A DNA stretch of 34,427 nt from Roseomonas acroporae. GTDB lineage: Bacteria > Pseudomonadota > Alphaproteobacteria > Acetobacterales > Acetobacteraceae. The position numbers were made by a program, and so were the translations under genes. Position 1 is the stretch's first letter. Every line of letters starts with the position of its first letter. Positions 25,809 to 33,621 of the stretch are shown here, piece after piece. The DNA lies in contig NZ_JALPRX010000070.1 of the NCBI RefSeq assembly GCF_023223525.1, positions 1 to 34,427 on the forward strand. The letters run 5' to 3'. The notes below the pieces were generated by a model. That model saw nothing but the letters and a program-made list of their open reading frames with translations, was not told the DNA's origin and searched no databases.

Positions 25809-26836
25809 CCCGGACCGCCCGGACGTCCGCCAACCCGGCGTCCGCCAACCCGGCAACCGCGCCGCAGGTCGCGCCGGAAGACGCAGCGCGGGCCGTGCCC
25901 TCGGCCCACCCCCCGCCCGCTCCGTCCCACGGCCCCGCGCGCCACGACATCCGCCGCGGCGCGCTGTGCATGGTCGCGGCGACGCTCTGCTTCTCGGCCA
26001 TGTTCGCCCTGGTCAAGGCGCTCGGCGACCGCATCCACTTCGCCGAGATGATGTTCTTCCGCTCGCTGATCGCGCTGCCCGTCATGTTCTGGATGGTCAC
26101 GCATGTCGGCGGGCTGCGCATGCTGGCCACGAAGCGCCTGGGCGGCCACGCGCTCCGCGCCGTCACCAGCTTCGTCGCGATGAGTCTCGGCTTCTACGCC
26201 GCCACCCTGCTGCCCCTCGCCGCGCTGATGGGGCTGACCTACACCGCGCCCCTCTTCGTCACCATCCTCTCCATCCCCATGCTGGGCGAGCAGGTCGGCC
26301 GGCACCGCTGGGGCGCGGTGGTGGTGGGCTTCCTCGGCATCCTCGTGGTCGCGGCCTCGGGCAGCGGCGGGACGGGCCCGGCCGGCACGGGCACGCTGCT
26401 GCTGCTCGGCGCCTTCTGCGCCGTGCTGAACGGCTTCTTCTCGGCGCTCAGCACCCTCCAGGTGCGCCAGCTCTCCGCCACCGAGCCTTCCGCCACCATC
26501 GTGCTCTGGCAGTCGCTGCTGATCGCGCTCCTGACCGGCCTCGCCCTGCCCTTCATCTGGGTGACGCCGGGCTGGACGGAGATGGGCCTGCTGGTGCTGC
26601 TCGGCATCGTCGGCGGCATCGGCCAGCTCGCCTGGACCGAGGCCTACGCCAGCGCCCAGGCCTCCTCGCTCGGCGTCTACACCTACAGCGGCATCGTCTG
26701 GGCCATGCTGCTCGGCTGGGCGGTCTGGGGCGAGGTGCCGGGCCTCGGCACCCTGCTCGGCGCGGCGCTCATCATCGCGGCGGGGCTCTACATCCTGCGC
26801 CGCGAATTGCTGCGCAAGCGGCTGCGCGCGGGGTAG
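25805..26836 (+). CDS. EamA/DMT-family transporter (second of a tandem pair)
   Basis: A 343-residue transporter, paralogous to its upstream neighbour (same two-half plan and shared TAPLF.TILSIPMLGEQVGRHRW-type signature). GALCMVAATLCFSAMFALVKALGDRIHFAEMMFFRSLIALPVM starts the first EamA repeat. YTYSGIVWAMLLGWAVWGEVPGLGTLLGAALIIAAGLYILRREL ends the second. The start is GTG at 25805, overlapping the previous stop as GTGA. The N-terminal codons contain two copies of a 15-bp repeat (25824-25853). The pair may work as a heterodimer or export related compounds. Confidence 0.88.
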   Translation: MTRTARTSANPASANPATAPQVAPEDAARAVPSAHPPPAPSHGPARHDIRRGALCMVAATLCFSAMFALVKALGDRIHFAEMMFFRSLIALPVMFWMVTHVGGLRMLATKRLGGHALRAVTSFVAMSLGFYAATLLPLAALMGLTYTAPLFVTILSIPMLGEQVGRHRWGAVVVGFLGILVVAASGSGGTGPAGTGTLLLLGAFCAVLNGFFSALSTLQVRQLSATEPSATIVLWQSLLIALLTGLALPFIWVTPGWTEMGLLVLLGIVGGIGQLAWTEAYASAQASSLGVYTYSGIVWAMLLGWAVWGEVPGLGTLLGAALIIAAGLYILRRELLRKRLRAG

Positions 26837-26890
26837 GCGGCAGGCTTGCCAGCGAGGCGGGCTCCGCCCTCCCCGAACCCCTCCGGCCAG

Positions 26891-26945
26891 GGAGGGCGCC
26901 GCCCTCCTTGGGTATCCACCCGCCAGGAGGGCGAGGCCCTCCTGG
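26891..26945. terminator. Two hairpins in a convergent gap (REP-like)
   Basis: GGAGGGC-GCC-GCCCTCC (26891-26907) and the perfect 10-bp stem CCAGGAGGGC / GCCCTCCTGG with loop GAG (26923-26945) lie between the second EamA gene (+) and the BASS transporter gene (-). They probably end transcription from both sides. They share the same core as the elements at 7698 and 19383. Confidence 0.7.
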
Positions 26946-26993
26946 ACCTCGCCTCGTTTCGGCCCGGGCCGTCGAAGCCGCCGGGCCGTCGCC

Positions 26994-28052
26994 TCACCGG
27001 CCGACGGCGGCCAGTTCCGCCCGCGGCGCCACGGCAACCGCGGCCGGCGCGGCCTCCGCCGTCAGGCGCGGCGCCTCGGGGTGCAGTTCCGGACGCTTCG
27101 CGTAGCGGCGCGCCAGCCAGGCGCAGACCATCAGCTGCATCTGGTGGAACAGCATCAGCGGCAGCACCGCCATGCCCACCGTGGCGCCGCCGAACAGCAC
27201 GCTCGCCATCGGCAGCCCGCTCGCGAGGCTCTTCTTCGAGCCGCAGAACACCAGCACGATCTCGTCCTCCACCGGCAGCTTCATTACGCGCCGGGCGACG
27301 AAGGTCGTGATGCCCAGCACCAGCGCCAGCAGCACGGCGCAGGCGGCGAACAGCACGCCGAGATCGGCGAGGTCGAGCTGCCGCCAGATGCCGCTCACCA
27401 CGCCCTCGCTGAAGGCCACGTACACGACGAGCAGGATCGAGACGCGGTCCACCCGCGTCAGCACCGACCTGTAGCGATGCACCAGGCCGCCGATCAGCGG
27501 CCGCAGCAACTGCCCGGCGACGAAGGGCAGCAGCAGCTGCACCACGATGTCGCGCAGCACGCCGAAGGAGAAGCCGACGCCGGACTGGTGCATCAGCGCC
27601 CCCACCAGCAGCGGCGTCAGGAACACGCCGAGCAGGTTGGAGGCCGAGGCCGCGCACAGGGCCGCCGCCACGTTGCCGCGCGCGATCGAGGTGAAGGCGA
27701 TCGAGCTCTGCACCGTGGAAGGCAGCAGGCAGAGGAACAGCAGGCCGGTGTAGAGCGATTCCGGGATCACCGAGGGCGCCAGCGGCCGCATGGCGAGGCC
27801 CAGCAGCGGGAACAGCGCGTAGGTGCAGAGCAGCACCGCCGTGTGCAGCCGCCAGTGCCGCAGCCCGGCGACCGCCGCCTGCGGCGCCAGCCGCGCGCCG
27901 TAGAGGAAAAACAGCAGCCCGATCGCGATATTGGCGGCCCAGCCCACCGCCACCGCGCCCTGCCCGTGCGCCGGCAGCACCGAGGCGAGGCAGACCATGC
28001 CGATCAGCAGCAGCACGAAGCCGTCGACGGGGAGTCGGAAGCGGGTGGGCAT
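26994..28052 (-). CDS. Bile acid:sodium symporter (BASS/SBF-like) family transporter
   Basis: A 352-residue membrane protein with nine or ten helices of the SBF-like family. ANIAIGLLFFLYGARL, FLCLLPSTVQSSIAFTSIARGNVAAALCAASASNLLGVFLTPLLVG and LVFCGSKKSLASGLPMASVLFGG are diagnostic blocks holding the cation-binding crossover. Members move organic anions with sodium or protons; the cargo here is unknown. The ATG at 28052 has GGAG eight bases upstream. It diverges from a LysR-type regulator across about 150 bp, the usual arrangement for a regulator and its target. Confidence 0.9.
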   Translation of the reverse strand: MPTRFRLPVDGFVLLLIGMVCLASVLPAHGQGAVAVGWAANIAIGLLFFLYGARLAPQAAVAGLRHWRLHTAVLLCTYALFPLLGLAMRPLAPSVIPESLYTGLLFLCLLPSTVQSSIAFTSIARGNVAAALCAASASNLLGVFLTPLLVGALMHQSGVGFSFGVLRDIVVQLLLPFVAGQLLRPLIGGLVHRYRSVLTRVDRVSILLVVYVAFSEGVVSGIWRQLDLADLGVLFAACAVLLALVLGITTFVARRVMKLPVEDEIVLVFCGSKKSLASGLPMASVLFGGATVGMAVLPLMLFHQMQLMVCAWLARRYAKRPELHPEAPRLTAEAAPAAVAVAPRAELAAVGR

Positions 28053-28205
28053 GGCAGGGCTCCGGCGGATCGGGTCGGCGGGATGACGACGGGGCAGATG
28101 TCCGACGAATCCGGGATATTGTGAACCACGCTTGCCACGCTCATTGTCATCGCGTTCGGTGATGGGCCCGCCCGGCCCCTCCCGCCCGGTCCGGGAAACG
28201 CCAGC

Positions 28206-29108
28206 CTGCTCGATCCGACCCTGCTCCGCTCCTTCCTGGCCGTCGCGCAGAGCCGCGGCTTCACCGCCGCCGCGGCGCGCCTCGGCCTCGGCCAGCCCAC
28301 GGTCAGCGGCCATGTCCGGCGGCTGGAGGCGGCGTGCGGTCGCCGGCTGTTCCGCCGCGACACCCACAGCGTCGCCCTGACCCCGGACGGCGAGGCGATG
28401 CTCGGCTTCGCCCGCGCCGTGCTGGAGACCGAGGAGCAGGCCCGCCGCCACTTCGCCGCCTCCACCCTGCGCGGCCGGCTGCGCTTCGGCGCCTCGGAGG
28501 ACCTGGTGCAGCACGGCCTGCCGGGCATCCTGCGGGAGTTCGTGCGGGCGCACCCGCTGGTGGACCTAGAGCTGACCGTCGGGCTGAGCGGCACGCTGCA
28601 CGGGCGGCTGGAGGAGGGCGCGCTCGACCTCGTCTTCGCCAAGCGGCGCGCATCCGAGGCGGCGCCGGGGGGCGAGGGTGCCGAGGTGCCGGCCGGGGAG
28701 TCGCGCAGCCAGCCGGTCTGGCGGGAGCGGCTGGCCTGGATCGGTGCCCCGGATGCGCGGCCGGACCCGGCCCAGCCCCTGCCGCTGATCCTGCTCGCCC
28801 CACCCAGCATCACCCGCACCATGGCCCTGGAGACGCTGGCCCGGCACGGTCGCGCCTGGCGCGAGGTCTGCACCAGCAGCAGCCACAGCGGGCAGCGCGC
28901 GGCGGCGCTGGCGGGGCTCGGCATCGGCGTGCACGCCCGCTCGCTGATCCCGCCCGGCCTCGCCGAGTTGCAGGCGCCGCACCTGCCGCCGCCCGGAACG
29001 GTCGAGTTCATCGTGACCGGTGGCAGGCGGGCGCTGCGCGGGCCGGCCGGGGCGCTGGCGGCGCTGATCCGGGCCAACAGCGACCGCCTGCAGCAGCCGG
29101 CGGGATGA
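28206..29108 (+). CDS. LysR-family transcriptional regulator with apparent CTG start
   Basis: From CTG 28206 the frame reads LLDPTLLRSFLAVAQSRGFTAAAARLGLGQPTVSGHVRRLEAACGRRLFRR, a complete LysR helix-turn-helix. A substrate domain follows (LRGRLRFGASEDLVQHGLPGILREFVRAHPLVDLELTVG through DLVFAKR). The total is 300 aa, the family norm. The frame has no ATG, GTG or TTG between the stop at 28122 and ATG 28398, and that ATG would delete the DNA-binding domain. CTG 28206 gives the common beginning MLDPTLLRSF and has GGGAAA seven bases upstream. The alternative is a one-base frameshift after the GTG/ATG at 28159-28162. It likely regulates the divergent BASS transporter. Confidence 0.82.
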   Translation: MLDPTLLRSFLAVAQSRGFTAAAARLGLGQPTVSGHVRRLEAACGRRLFRRDTHSVALTPDGEAMLGFARAVLETEEQARRHFAASTLRGRLRFGASEDLVQHGLPGILREFVRAHPLVDLELTVGLSGTLHGRLEEGALDLVFAKRRASEAAPGGEGAEVPAGESRSQPVWRERLAWIGAPDARPDPAQPLPLILLAPPSITRTMALETLARHGRAWREVCTSSSHSGQRAAALAGLGIGVHARSLIPPGLAELQAPHLPPPGTVEFIVTGGRRALRGPAGALAALIRANSDRLQQPAG

Positions 29109-29448
29109 ACCGTCGGAACGGGAGCGGTCCGACGGCCCCGTGAGCCGGGATGCGGAGCCGGCCGAAGGCCCGGCCCGTGCCCCTGATGGAAGCGGGGTTC
29201 CCGGAGGCGGCTTCGTCCTCCGGCAATTCCCGGGCGCGGGGTCCGGGGCAGCACCCCGGACGGATCGACCAGACGACGCCGCGGGCGTGAGGACGGGCTT
29301 CTCCGCCGACGGACCGGTATGCCGGGGCCTGCCCCCCTCCCGCGCCCTACGGCGAACCGCAGTCCGGTTGGGACTGCGGTTCGCCGTCGCTCGTTGTTCT
29401 CGGCGCGGATTCACGCCGCCGGGCGTGTCCGCCCGCCGGCGATCCGCC
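29109..29448. terminator. Convergent gap with two strong hairpins
   Basis: This 340-bp gap between the LysR gene (+) and hemE (-) contains no gene I can support. GTCCGGGG-CAGCA-CCCCGGAC (29241-29261) is an 8-bp stem. At 29351-29385 a perfect 15-bp stem (GGCGAACCGCAGTCC, loop GGTTG, then its complement) lies 64 bp beyond the hemE stop and is the best terminator candidate in the window. The rest is featureless. Confidence 0.7.
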
Positions 29449-30606
29449 CTACCCCGTGCGGACCAGCCGCACCAGCGCCGCCACGTGTTCCGGCGGCGTC
29501 GGCGGCACCAGCCCGTGTCCGAGGTTGAAGATGAAGGGACGCCCGCGCATGGCTGCCAGCAGGGTGCGTGCCTCCGCCTCCAGCGCCGCCCCGCCCGCCA
29601 CCACCGCGAGCGGGTCGAGGTTGCCCTGCAGCGCGATCTCCCGCGGCACCGCGGCGGCCGCCCAGCGCGGGTCGGTCGCCGTGTCCATCGCGACGGTGCC
29701 GACTCCCGTGCGCTGGGCGTATTCCGGCAGCAGGGCGCCGGCCAGACGGGGGAAGCCGATGATCGGCACCAGCGGGTGGCGCCGGCGCACGGCGCGCACG
29801 ATCTGGCTGGTCGGCTCGATCACCCAGCGGCGGAATTGCGAGGGCGGCAGCAGCCCGGCCCAGGAGTCGAACAGCATCAGCGCCTCGGCGCCCGCCTCGG
29901 CCTGGGCGCAGAGGTACTCGGTGGTCGCCTCCACCAGCAGGCGCATGAGTCGGCCGAACAGCATCGGGTCGGCGTAGGCGAGGCCACGCGCGGCGGCGAA
30001 GTCGCGCCCGCCACGGCCTTCCACCATGTAGCAGGCGACCGTGAAGGGGCTGCCGGCGAAGCCGATCAGCGCCGTGCGCGGCGACTCGGCCGCGAGTCCG
30101 GCCGAGACGCGGCGGACCGTCTCCAGGATCGGGGCCACCCGGGCCACGATCTGGCGCGGGTTCAGCGCGGCGAGCCCGGCCGAGTCACGCACGGGGTCGA
30201 GGATCGGCCCTTCGCCCTCGGCGAAGCGCAGCCCCTGCCCCAGCGCCCAGGGCACCATCAGGATGTCGGAGAACAGGATCGCCCCGTCCATGCCGTAGCG
30301 GCGGATGGGCTGGAGCGTCACCTCGGCCGCCAGCTCGGGCGTGGTGCAGAGGGTGACGAAGTCGCCCGCCTCGGCCCGGATGGCCCGGTACTCGGGCAGG
30401 TAGCGGCCCGCCTGCCGCATGAGCCACATCGGCGGCGGCCAGGGCGCCTCGCCGGCGAGGGCGCGCAGCAGCGGCTTGCCGGTGGCCGGGGCCGGCGTGG
30501 CGGGAACGGGCGTGCCTGACCCGATGCCTGGCCCGTTGCTGGGCCCGGTGCTGGATCGGATGTCCGGCCCGGGCGGGGCGGCCGGCGCCTCTCGGTCGGT
30601 CTGCAT
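29449..30606 (-). CDS. hemE: Uroporphyrinogen decarboxylase
   Basis: HemE removes four carboxyl groups from uroporphyrinogen III to give coproporphyrinogen III in haem and tetrapyrrole synthesis. MWLMRQAGRYLPEYRAIRAEAGDF is the substrate-binding Arg segment, GAILFSDILMVPWALG carries the catalytic Asp, and FAGSPFTVACYMVEG, LFDSWAG and NLGHGLVPPTPPEHV are the remaining signatures. The protein is 385 residues; the first ~40 are a Pro/Gly/Ser-rich extension not usual for the family. The ATG at 30606 has AAAGGGG upstream. The frame stays open into the origin region, but this is a by-product of repeats with a period divisible by three. It marks the left flank of the origin. Confidence 0.96.
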   Translation of the reverse strand: MQTDREAPAAPPGPDIRSSTGPSNGPGIGSGTPVPATPAPATGKPLLRALAGEAPWPPPMWLMRQAGRYLPEYRAIRAEAGDFVTLCTTPELAAEVTLQPIRRYGMDGAILFSDILMVPWALGQGLRFAEGEGPILDPVRDSAGLAALNPRQIVARVAPILETVRRVSAGLAAESPRTALIGFAGSPFTVACYMVEGRGGRDFAAARGLAYADPMLFGRLMRLLVEATTEYLCAQAEAGAEALMLFDSWAGLLPPSQFRRWVIEPTSQIVRAVRRRHPLVPIIGFPRLAGALLPEYAQRTGVGTVAMDTATDPRWAAAAVPREIALQGNLDPLAVVAGGAALEAEARTLLAAMRGRPFIFNLGHGLVPPTPPEHVAALVRLVRTG

Positions 30607-30665
30607 CCTGGCCCCTTTAAAGAGAAAGAAGGTGTTTGAGAAAGGTGGGGGTGGCTGAAGGACCC

Positions 30666-30674
30666 TGTGGATAA
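30666..30674 (-). promoter_or_regulatory. Consensus DnaA box
   Basis: The minus strand reads TTATCCACA, an exact match to the bacterial DnaA consensus. It lies 60 bp upstream of hemE and next to the AT-rich patch, so bound DnaA could both open the origin and affect the hemE promoter. A weaker plus-strand box, TTCTCCACA, lies 23 bp further on. Confidence 0.88.
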
Positions 30675-30721
30675 CGGGGAGGCAGCCGGCCCACAACTTC
30701 TCCACAGCCCTGCCCACCCCC

Positions 30722-30826
30722 GACTCACCGGCCAAGCCCCTGGAATCGCCCCGCGACTCATGAGTCGCCCCATCAGGGTGCCTCGACTCATGAGTCGGGC
30801 GTCCCCAGTCGTGAGTCAGGCGACTC
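30722..30826. repeat. Cluster of eight GANTC sites in phased dyads
   Basis: GANTC (the CcrM methylation site of Alphaproteobacteria) occurs at 30722, 30743, 30755, 30762, 30785, 30792, 30813 and 30822. Six of these form three dyads. CGACTCATGAGTCG occurs twice exactly (30754-30767 and 30784-30797), and TGAGTC-AGGC-GACTCA once (30812-30827). Their centres are 30 and about 29 bp apart, close to three helical turns, so proteins bound there would sit on the same DNA face. Confidence 0.92.
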
Positions 30827-30895
30827 ATCTCCCCGCTTCCCACAGCGGGATCCATGGGGATGGCAGAAATCCCCACTTCTCCCCGCAATCCCCGT

Positions 30896-30901
30896 TATTC
30901 T
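30896..30901 (+). promoter_or_regulatory. Possible -10 element for ppsR (near-leaderless start)
   Basis: TATTCT ends nine bases before the ppsR ATG at 30910, and no Shine-Dalgarno site precedes that ATG. A transcript starting seven or so bases after this hexamer would begin almost at the start codon, so ppsR mRNA may be leaderless. This is a single short match, so weak evidence. Confidence 0.3.
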
Positions 30902-30909
30902 CCCCGGCG

Positions 30910-31827
30910 ATGCCGATGCGCCAGATCAACCTGCACCTCGTCTCCGACTCAACCGGGGAGACGCTCAACTCCATCGCCCGCGCCAGCCTGGTGCGGTTCG
31001 AGGACGCCCACGTCATCCATCACCGCTGGAGCCTGATCCGCTCCCGCCTCCAGCTCGACCGGGTGCTGGACGGGGTGCAGGCCGAGCCCGGGCCGGTGCT
31101 GTTCACCCTGGTGGACCGCTCGCTGCGGCACACGCTGGAGGAGCTGTGCGCCCGGCTCGGCGTGCCCTGCATGTCGGTGCTCGACCCGATCGTGGAGATG
31201 CTCCAGGCCCAGCTCGGCGCCCGGCCCAAGGACAAGCGGGCCGCCCAGCACGTGATGGACGCCGACTACTTCCGCCGCATCGACGCCATGCACTACGTGC
31301 TGGCGCACGACGACGGCCAGGGCGTGACCGGCATCGCCGAGGCGGACGTGACGCTGGTCGGCGTCTCCCGCTCCAGCAAGACGCCGACCTGCTTCTACCT
31401 CGCCAACCGGGGCATCAAGGCGGCCAACATCCCGCTGGTGCCGGGCGCGCCGCTGCCGGTCGAGCTGGACAACCCCCCCTGCCCGGTGATCGGCCTGACC
31501 ATCGACACCAATGCCCTGATCGACATACGCCGCCACCGCCTCAAGCTGATCGGCGGCAGCGGCGTGCGGCAGGACGCGACCGACTACGTGGACCACGATT
31601 CCGTGAAGGCCGAGATCCTCTCCGCCCGGCGGCTCTGCACCGCGCGCGGCTGGCCGGTGATCGACGTCACCCGCCGCTCCATCGAGGAGACGGCGGCGAC
31701 GGTGCTGCAATTGATGGAAGCCTGGCACATCCGCCACAACCGGGTGATGCCGGCGCCGCAGGACCCGGCGGCGGCGGTGCTGGCGCCGGTGGCGGTGGTG
31801 GCCGGAAGGACGGAGGCATCGGAGTGA
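30910..31827 (+). CDS. ppsR: Pyruvate,phosphate dikinase regulatory protein (DUF299, RP001 homologue)
   Basis: DUF299 proteins are bifunctional kinase/phosphorylases that switch off PEP synthase or pyruvate,phosphate dikinase by ADP-dependent threonine phosphorylation and restore it with phosphate. [18 protein letters not shown] is the family N-terminus. [25 protein letters not shown] carries the P-loop-like nucleotide site (GxSRSSKTP), and [17 protein letters not shown] follows. The protein is 305 residues, as usual. The ATG at 30910 is preferred; the in-frame ATG at 30916 is close by. Which of the two target enzymes it controls cannot be told from this window. It is the right flank of the origin and overlaps maf. 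Confidence 0.93.
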   Translation: MPMRQINLHLVSDSTGETLNSIARASLVRFEDAHVIHHRWSLIRSRLQLDRVLDGVQAEPGPVLFTLVDRSLRHTLEELCARLGVPCMSVLDPIVEMLQAQLGARPKDKRAAQHVMDADYFRRIDAMHYVLAHDDGQGVTGIAEADVTLVGVSRSSKTPTCFYLANRGIKAANIPLVPGAPLPVELDNPPCPVIGLTIDTNALIDIRRHRLKLIGGSGVRQDATDYVDHDSVKAEILSARRLCTARGWPVIDVTRRSIEETAATVLQLMEAWHIRHNRVMPAPQDPAAAVLAPVAVVAGRTEASE

Positions 31828-32444
31828 GCGCCGCCCTGCAACGGCCGGTGCCGCCCCTGCTGCTCGCCTCCGCCTCGGCCACGCGCCGCGCCCTGCTGGA
31901 GGGCGCCGCGCTGCGCTTCGAGGCGCGCGCCGCCGCGGTGGACGAGGCCGCCATCAAGGAGTCCGCGAAGGCCGAGGGCATCCCGCCCGAGGACGCGGCC
32001 GTGCTGCTGGCCGACGCCAAGGCGGCGCGAATCGGCCGGCGGGAGACGGAGGCTCTGGTGATCGGCGCCGACCAGCTCCTGGTCTGCGAGGACGAATGGT
32101 TCGACAAGCCGCCCGACCCCGCGGCGGCACGGGCGCAGCTCCGGCGGCTGGCCGGGCGGACCCACACGCTGGTGACGGCCGTGGTGTGCTGGCGGCACGG
32201 GGCGCGCATCTGGCAGCACGTCGCGACGCCGCGGCTGACGGTACGGGACTTCTCCGACGAATTCCTCGACGCCTACCTGGCGGTCGAGGGCGAGCGGGTG
32301 ACCGCCTCGGTGGGCGCCTACCGGCTGGAAGGGCCGGGAATCCACCTGTTCTCGCGCATCGAGGGCGAGCACAGCGCCATCCTCGGCCTGCCGCTCTCGC
32401 CGCTGCTCGGCTTCCTGCGCGACCACGGCGTGCTGCTGCGCTGA
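31824..32444 (+). CDS. maf: Maf-family nucleotide pyrophosphatase
   Basis: A 206-residue Maf protein. These hydrolyse non-canonical or modified nucleoside triphosphates, such as dTTP/UTP analogues or m7GTP, and in some bacteria affect septum formation. [15 protein letters not shown] is the defining N-terminal SxS...RR..LL motif, [12 protein letters not shown] the metal-binding segment, and [28 protein letters not shown] a typical middle part. The start is GTG at 31824, overlapping the ppsR stop as GTGA, with GGAGG eight bases upstream. The hemE-ori-ppsR-maf order agrees with the Caulobacter origin neighbourhood. The next gene is convergent, 35 bp away, so the operon ends here. Confidence 0.94.
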   Translation: MSAALQRPVPPLLLASASATRRALLEGAALRFEARAAAVDEAAIKESAKAEGIPPEDAAVLLADAKAARIGRRETEALVIGADQLLVCEDEWFDKPPDPAAARAQLRRLAGRTHTLVTAVVCWRHGARIWQHVATPRLTVRDFSDEFLDAYLAVEGERVTASVGAYRLEGPGIHLFSRIEGEHSAILGLPLSPLLGFLRDHGVLLR

Positions 32445-32479
32445 GCGGCGCGCGGGCGGGATCGGGGTAGGGGCGGGTT

Positions 32480-33583
32480 TCACGCCGCCGCCCGGCTCTC
32501 CCGCTCCAGCCTGCCGTGCAGGAAGGCCAGCACCGCCGCCTCCTCCGGCGCCAGGTCGGCCATGCCCTCGCGCAGCGTGTCCTCCGCCTCGCGCTTCGCC
32601 TCGATCAGCAGCGAGCCGTCGAGGTAGCAGTTCAGCACCTCCGGGTGGACGTAGCACTTGCGGCACACCGCCACCGTGTTGCCGAGGCGCGACGCCACCC
32701 GCTCGATCGCCGCCTTCACGTTGCGCTTCGCCGCCGCCTGCGTGTCGAAGCGCTCGAATTCCTGCAACGCCATGGCCGCGAGCACGGTGCCGGACCAGGT
32801 GCGGAAGTCCTTCGCGGTGACGTCCTCGCCGGTGATGCCGCGCAGGTAGTCGTTGACGTCGGCGGAATCGACGCCGCGCCGCTCGCCCGCCTCGTCGAGG
32901 TACTGGAACAGCGACTGCCCCGGCAGCTCCTGGCAGGCGCGGACGATGCGCGCCACGCGCCGGTCGCGCAATTGCAGCCGCCACTCCTTGCCGCTCTTGC
33001 CCCGGAAGGCGAAGCGCAGCGCCGTGCCCTCCACCTTGACATGCCGGTTGCGCAGCGTGGTCAGGCCGTAGGAGCCGTTCTCCTTCGCGTAGTCCTCGTT
33101 GCCGACGCGGATCAGCGTCGTCTCCAGCAGGTGCACCACGGTGGCCAGCACCTTCTCGCGCGGCAGGCCGGGCAGGGCCATGTGCCCGGCGACCGTCCGG
33201 CGCAGCGCCGGCAGCAGGCGCGCGAAGGCCATGACGTGGTCGTACTTCGTCGCGTCCCGCGCCTCGCGCCAGCGCGGGTGGTAGCGGTACTGCTTGCGCC
33301 CGCGCGCGTCGCGGCCCGTGGCCTGGATGTGGCCGTCGGCGCGCGGGCAGATCCAGACGTGGCGGTAGGCGGGCGGGATGGCGAGGGCGCGGATGCGGCG
33401 CAGCGTCGCGGCGTCCCGCACCGGCCGGCCCTTCGGGTCGCGATAGGCGAAGCCGGCGCCGGCGCGGCGGCGGGTGATGCCGGGCTGCTCGTCCGAGACG
33501 TAGCGCAACCCGGCCTCGGCGGCGGCCTCGCGCGGGGCGAGGGGTTCGTCGGCGGCGTCCGGGGCGGGCTTCTCGTCGGCCAT
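32480..33583 (-). CDS. DNA topoisomerase IB (poxvirus-type, bacterial)
   Basis: A 367-residue type IB topoisomerase, which relaxes supercoils by making a 3'-phosphotyrosyl nick. RRIRALAIPPAYRHVWICP and ARGRKQYRYHPRWRE form the N-terminal clamp. ETTLIRVGNEDYAKENGSYGLTTLRNRHV holds the first catalytic Arg, FRGKSGKEW the catalytic Lys, and AKDFRTWSGTVLA the second Arg. The nucleophile is the Tyr in CRKCYVHPEVL. The ATG at 33583 was chosen; a GTG at 33625 overlaps the previous stop but has no usable ribosome-binding spacing. It is co-transcribed with the HD-domain gene. Its position about 1.6 kb from the likely origin may be relevant to local supercoiling. Confidence 0.9.
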   Translation of the reverse strand: MADEKPAPDAADEPLAPREAAAEAGLRYVSDEQPGITRRRAGAGFAYRDPKGRPVRDAATLRRIRALAIPPAYRHVWICPRADGHIQATGRDARGRKQYRYHPRWREARDATKYDHVMAFARLLPALRRTVAGHMALPGLPREKVLATVVHLLETTLIRVGNEDYAKENGSYGLTTLRNRHVKVEGTALRFAFRGKSGKEWRLQLRDRRVARIVRACQELPGQSLFQYLDEAGERRGVDSADVNDYLRGITGEDVTAKDFRTWSGTVLAAMALQEFERFDTQAAAKRNVKAAIERVASRLGNTVAVCRKCYVHPEVLNCYLDGSLLIEAKREAEDTLREGMADLAPEEAAVLAFLHGRLERESRAAA

Positions 33584-33621
33584 GGCGGGGCTGAAACCGG
33601 CGGCGGGGCGCGGGGTTCCGC

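Larger units (their letters stand above)
30607..30909. other. oriC: Putative chromosomal replication origin (Cori-like)
   Basis: This 303-bp non-coding stretch separates divergent hemE and ppsR (RP001 homologue), the same genes that flank the Caulobacter crescentus origin. It contains an AT-rich patch (30614-30645, CTTTAAAGAGAAAG and on) as a possible unwinding site. A perfect DnaA box TTATCCACA (minus strand) lies at 30666-30674, and a one-mismatch box TTCTCCACA at 30698-30706. Three TCCCCA-type hexamers (30802-30807, 30855-30860 on the minus strand, 30870-30875) resemble weak DnaA sites described for Caulobacter. Eight GANTC sites cluster at 30722-30826. Origin function is inferred from location and motifs. 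Confidence 0.8.

Noticed and set aside
28398-29108. LysR protein starting at the first ATG (28398)
   Set aside because: This would remove the whole helix-turn-helix, which is intact in the same frame upstream.
30607-30888. N-terminal extension of hemE through the origin region
   Set aside because: The frame is open only because the dyad repeat period is divisible by three. The ATG at 30606 has a ribosome-binding site and starts the usual protein.
30667-30909. N-terminal extension of ppsR from 30667
   Set aside because: The DUF299 family begins at [11 protein letters not shown], right after ATG 30910. The upstream residues come from repeat DNA and resemble nothing.
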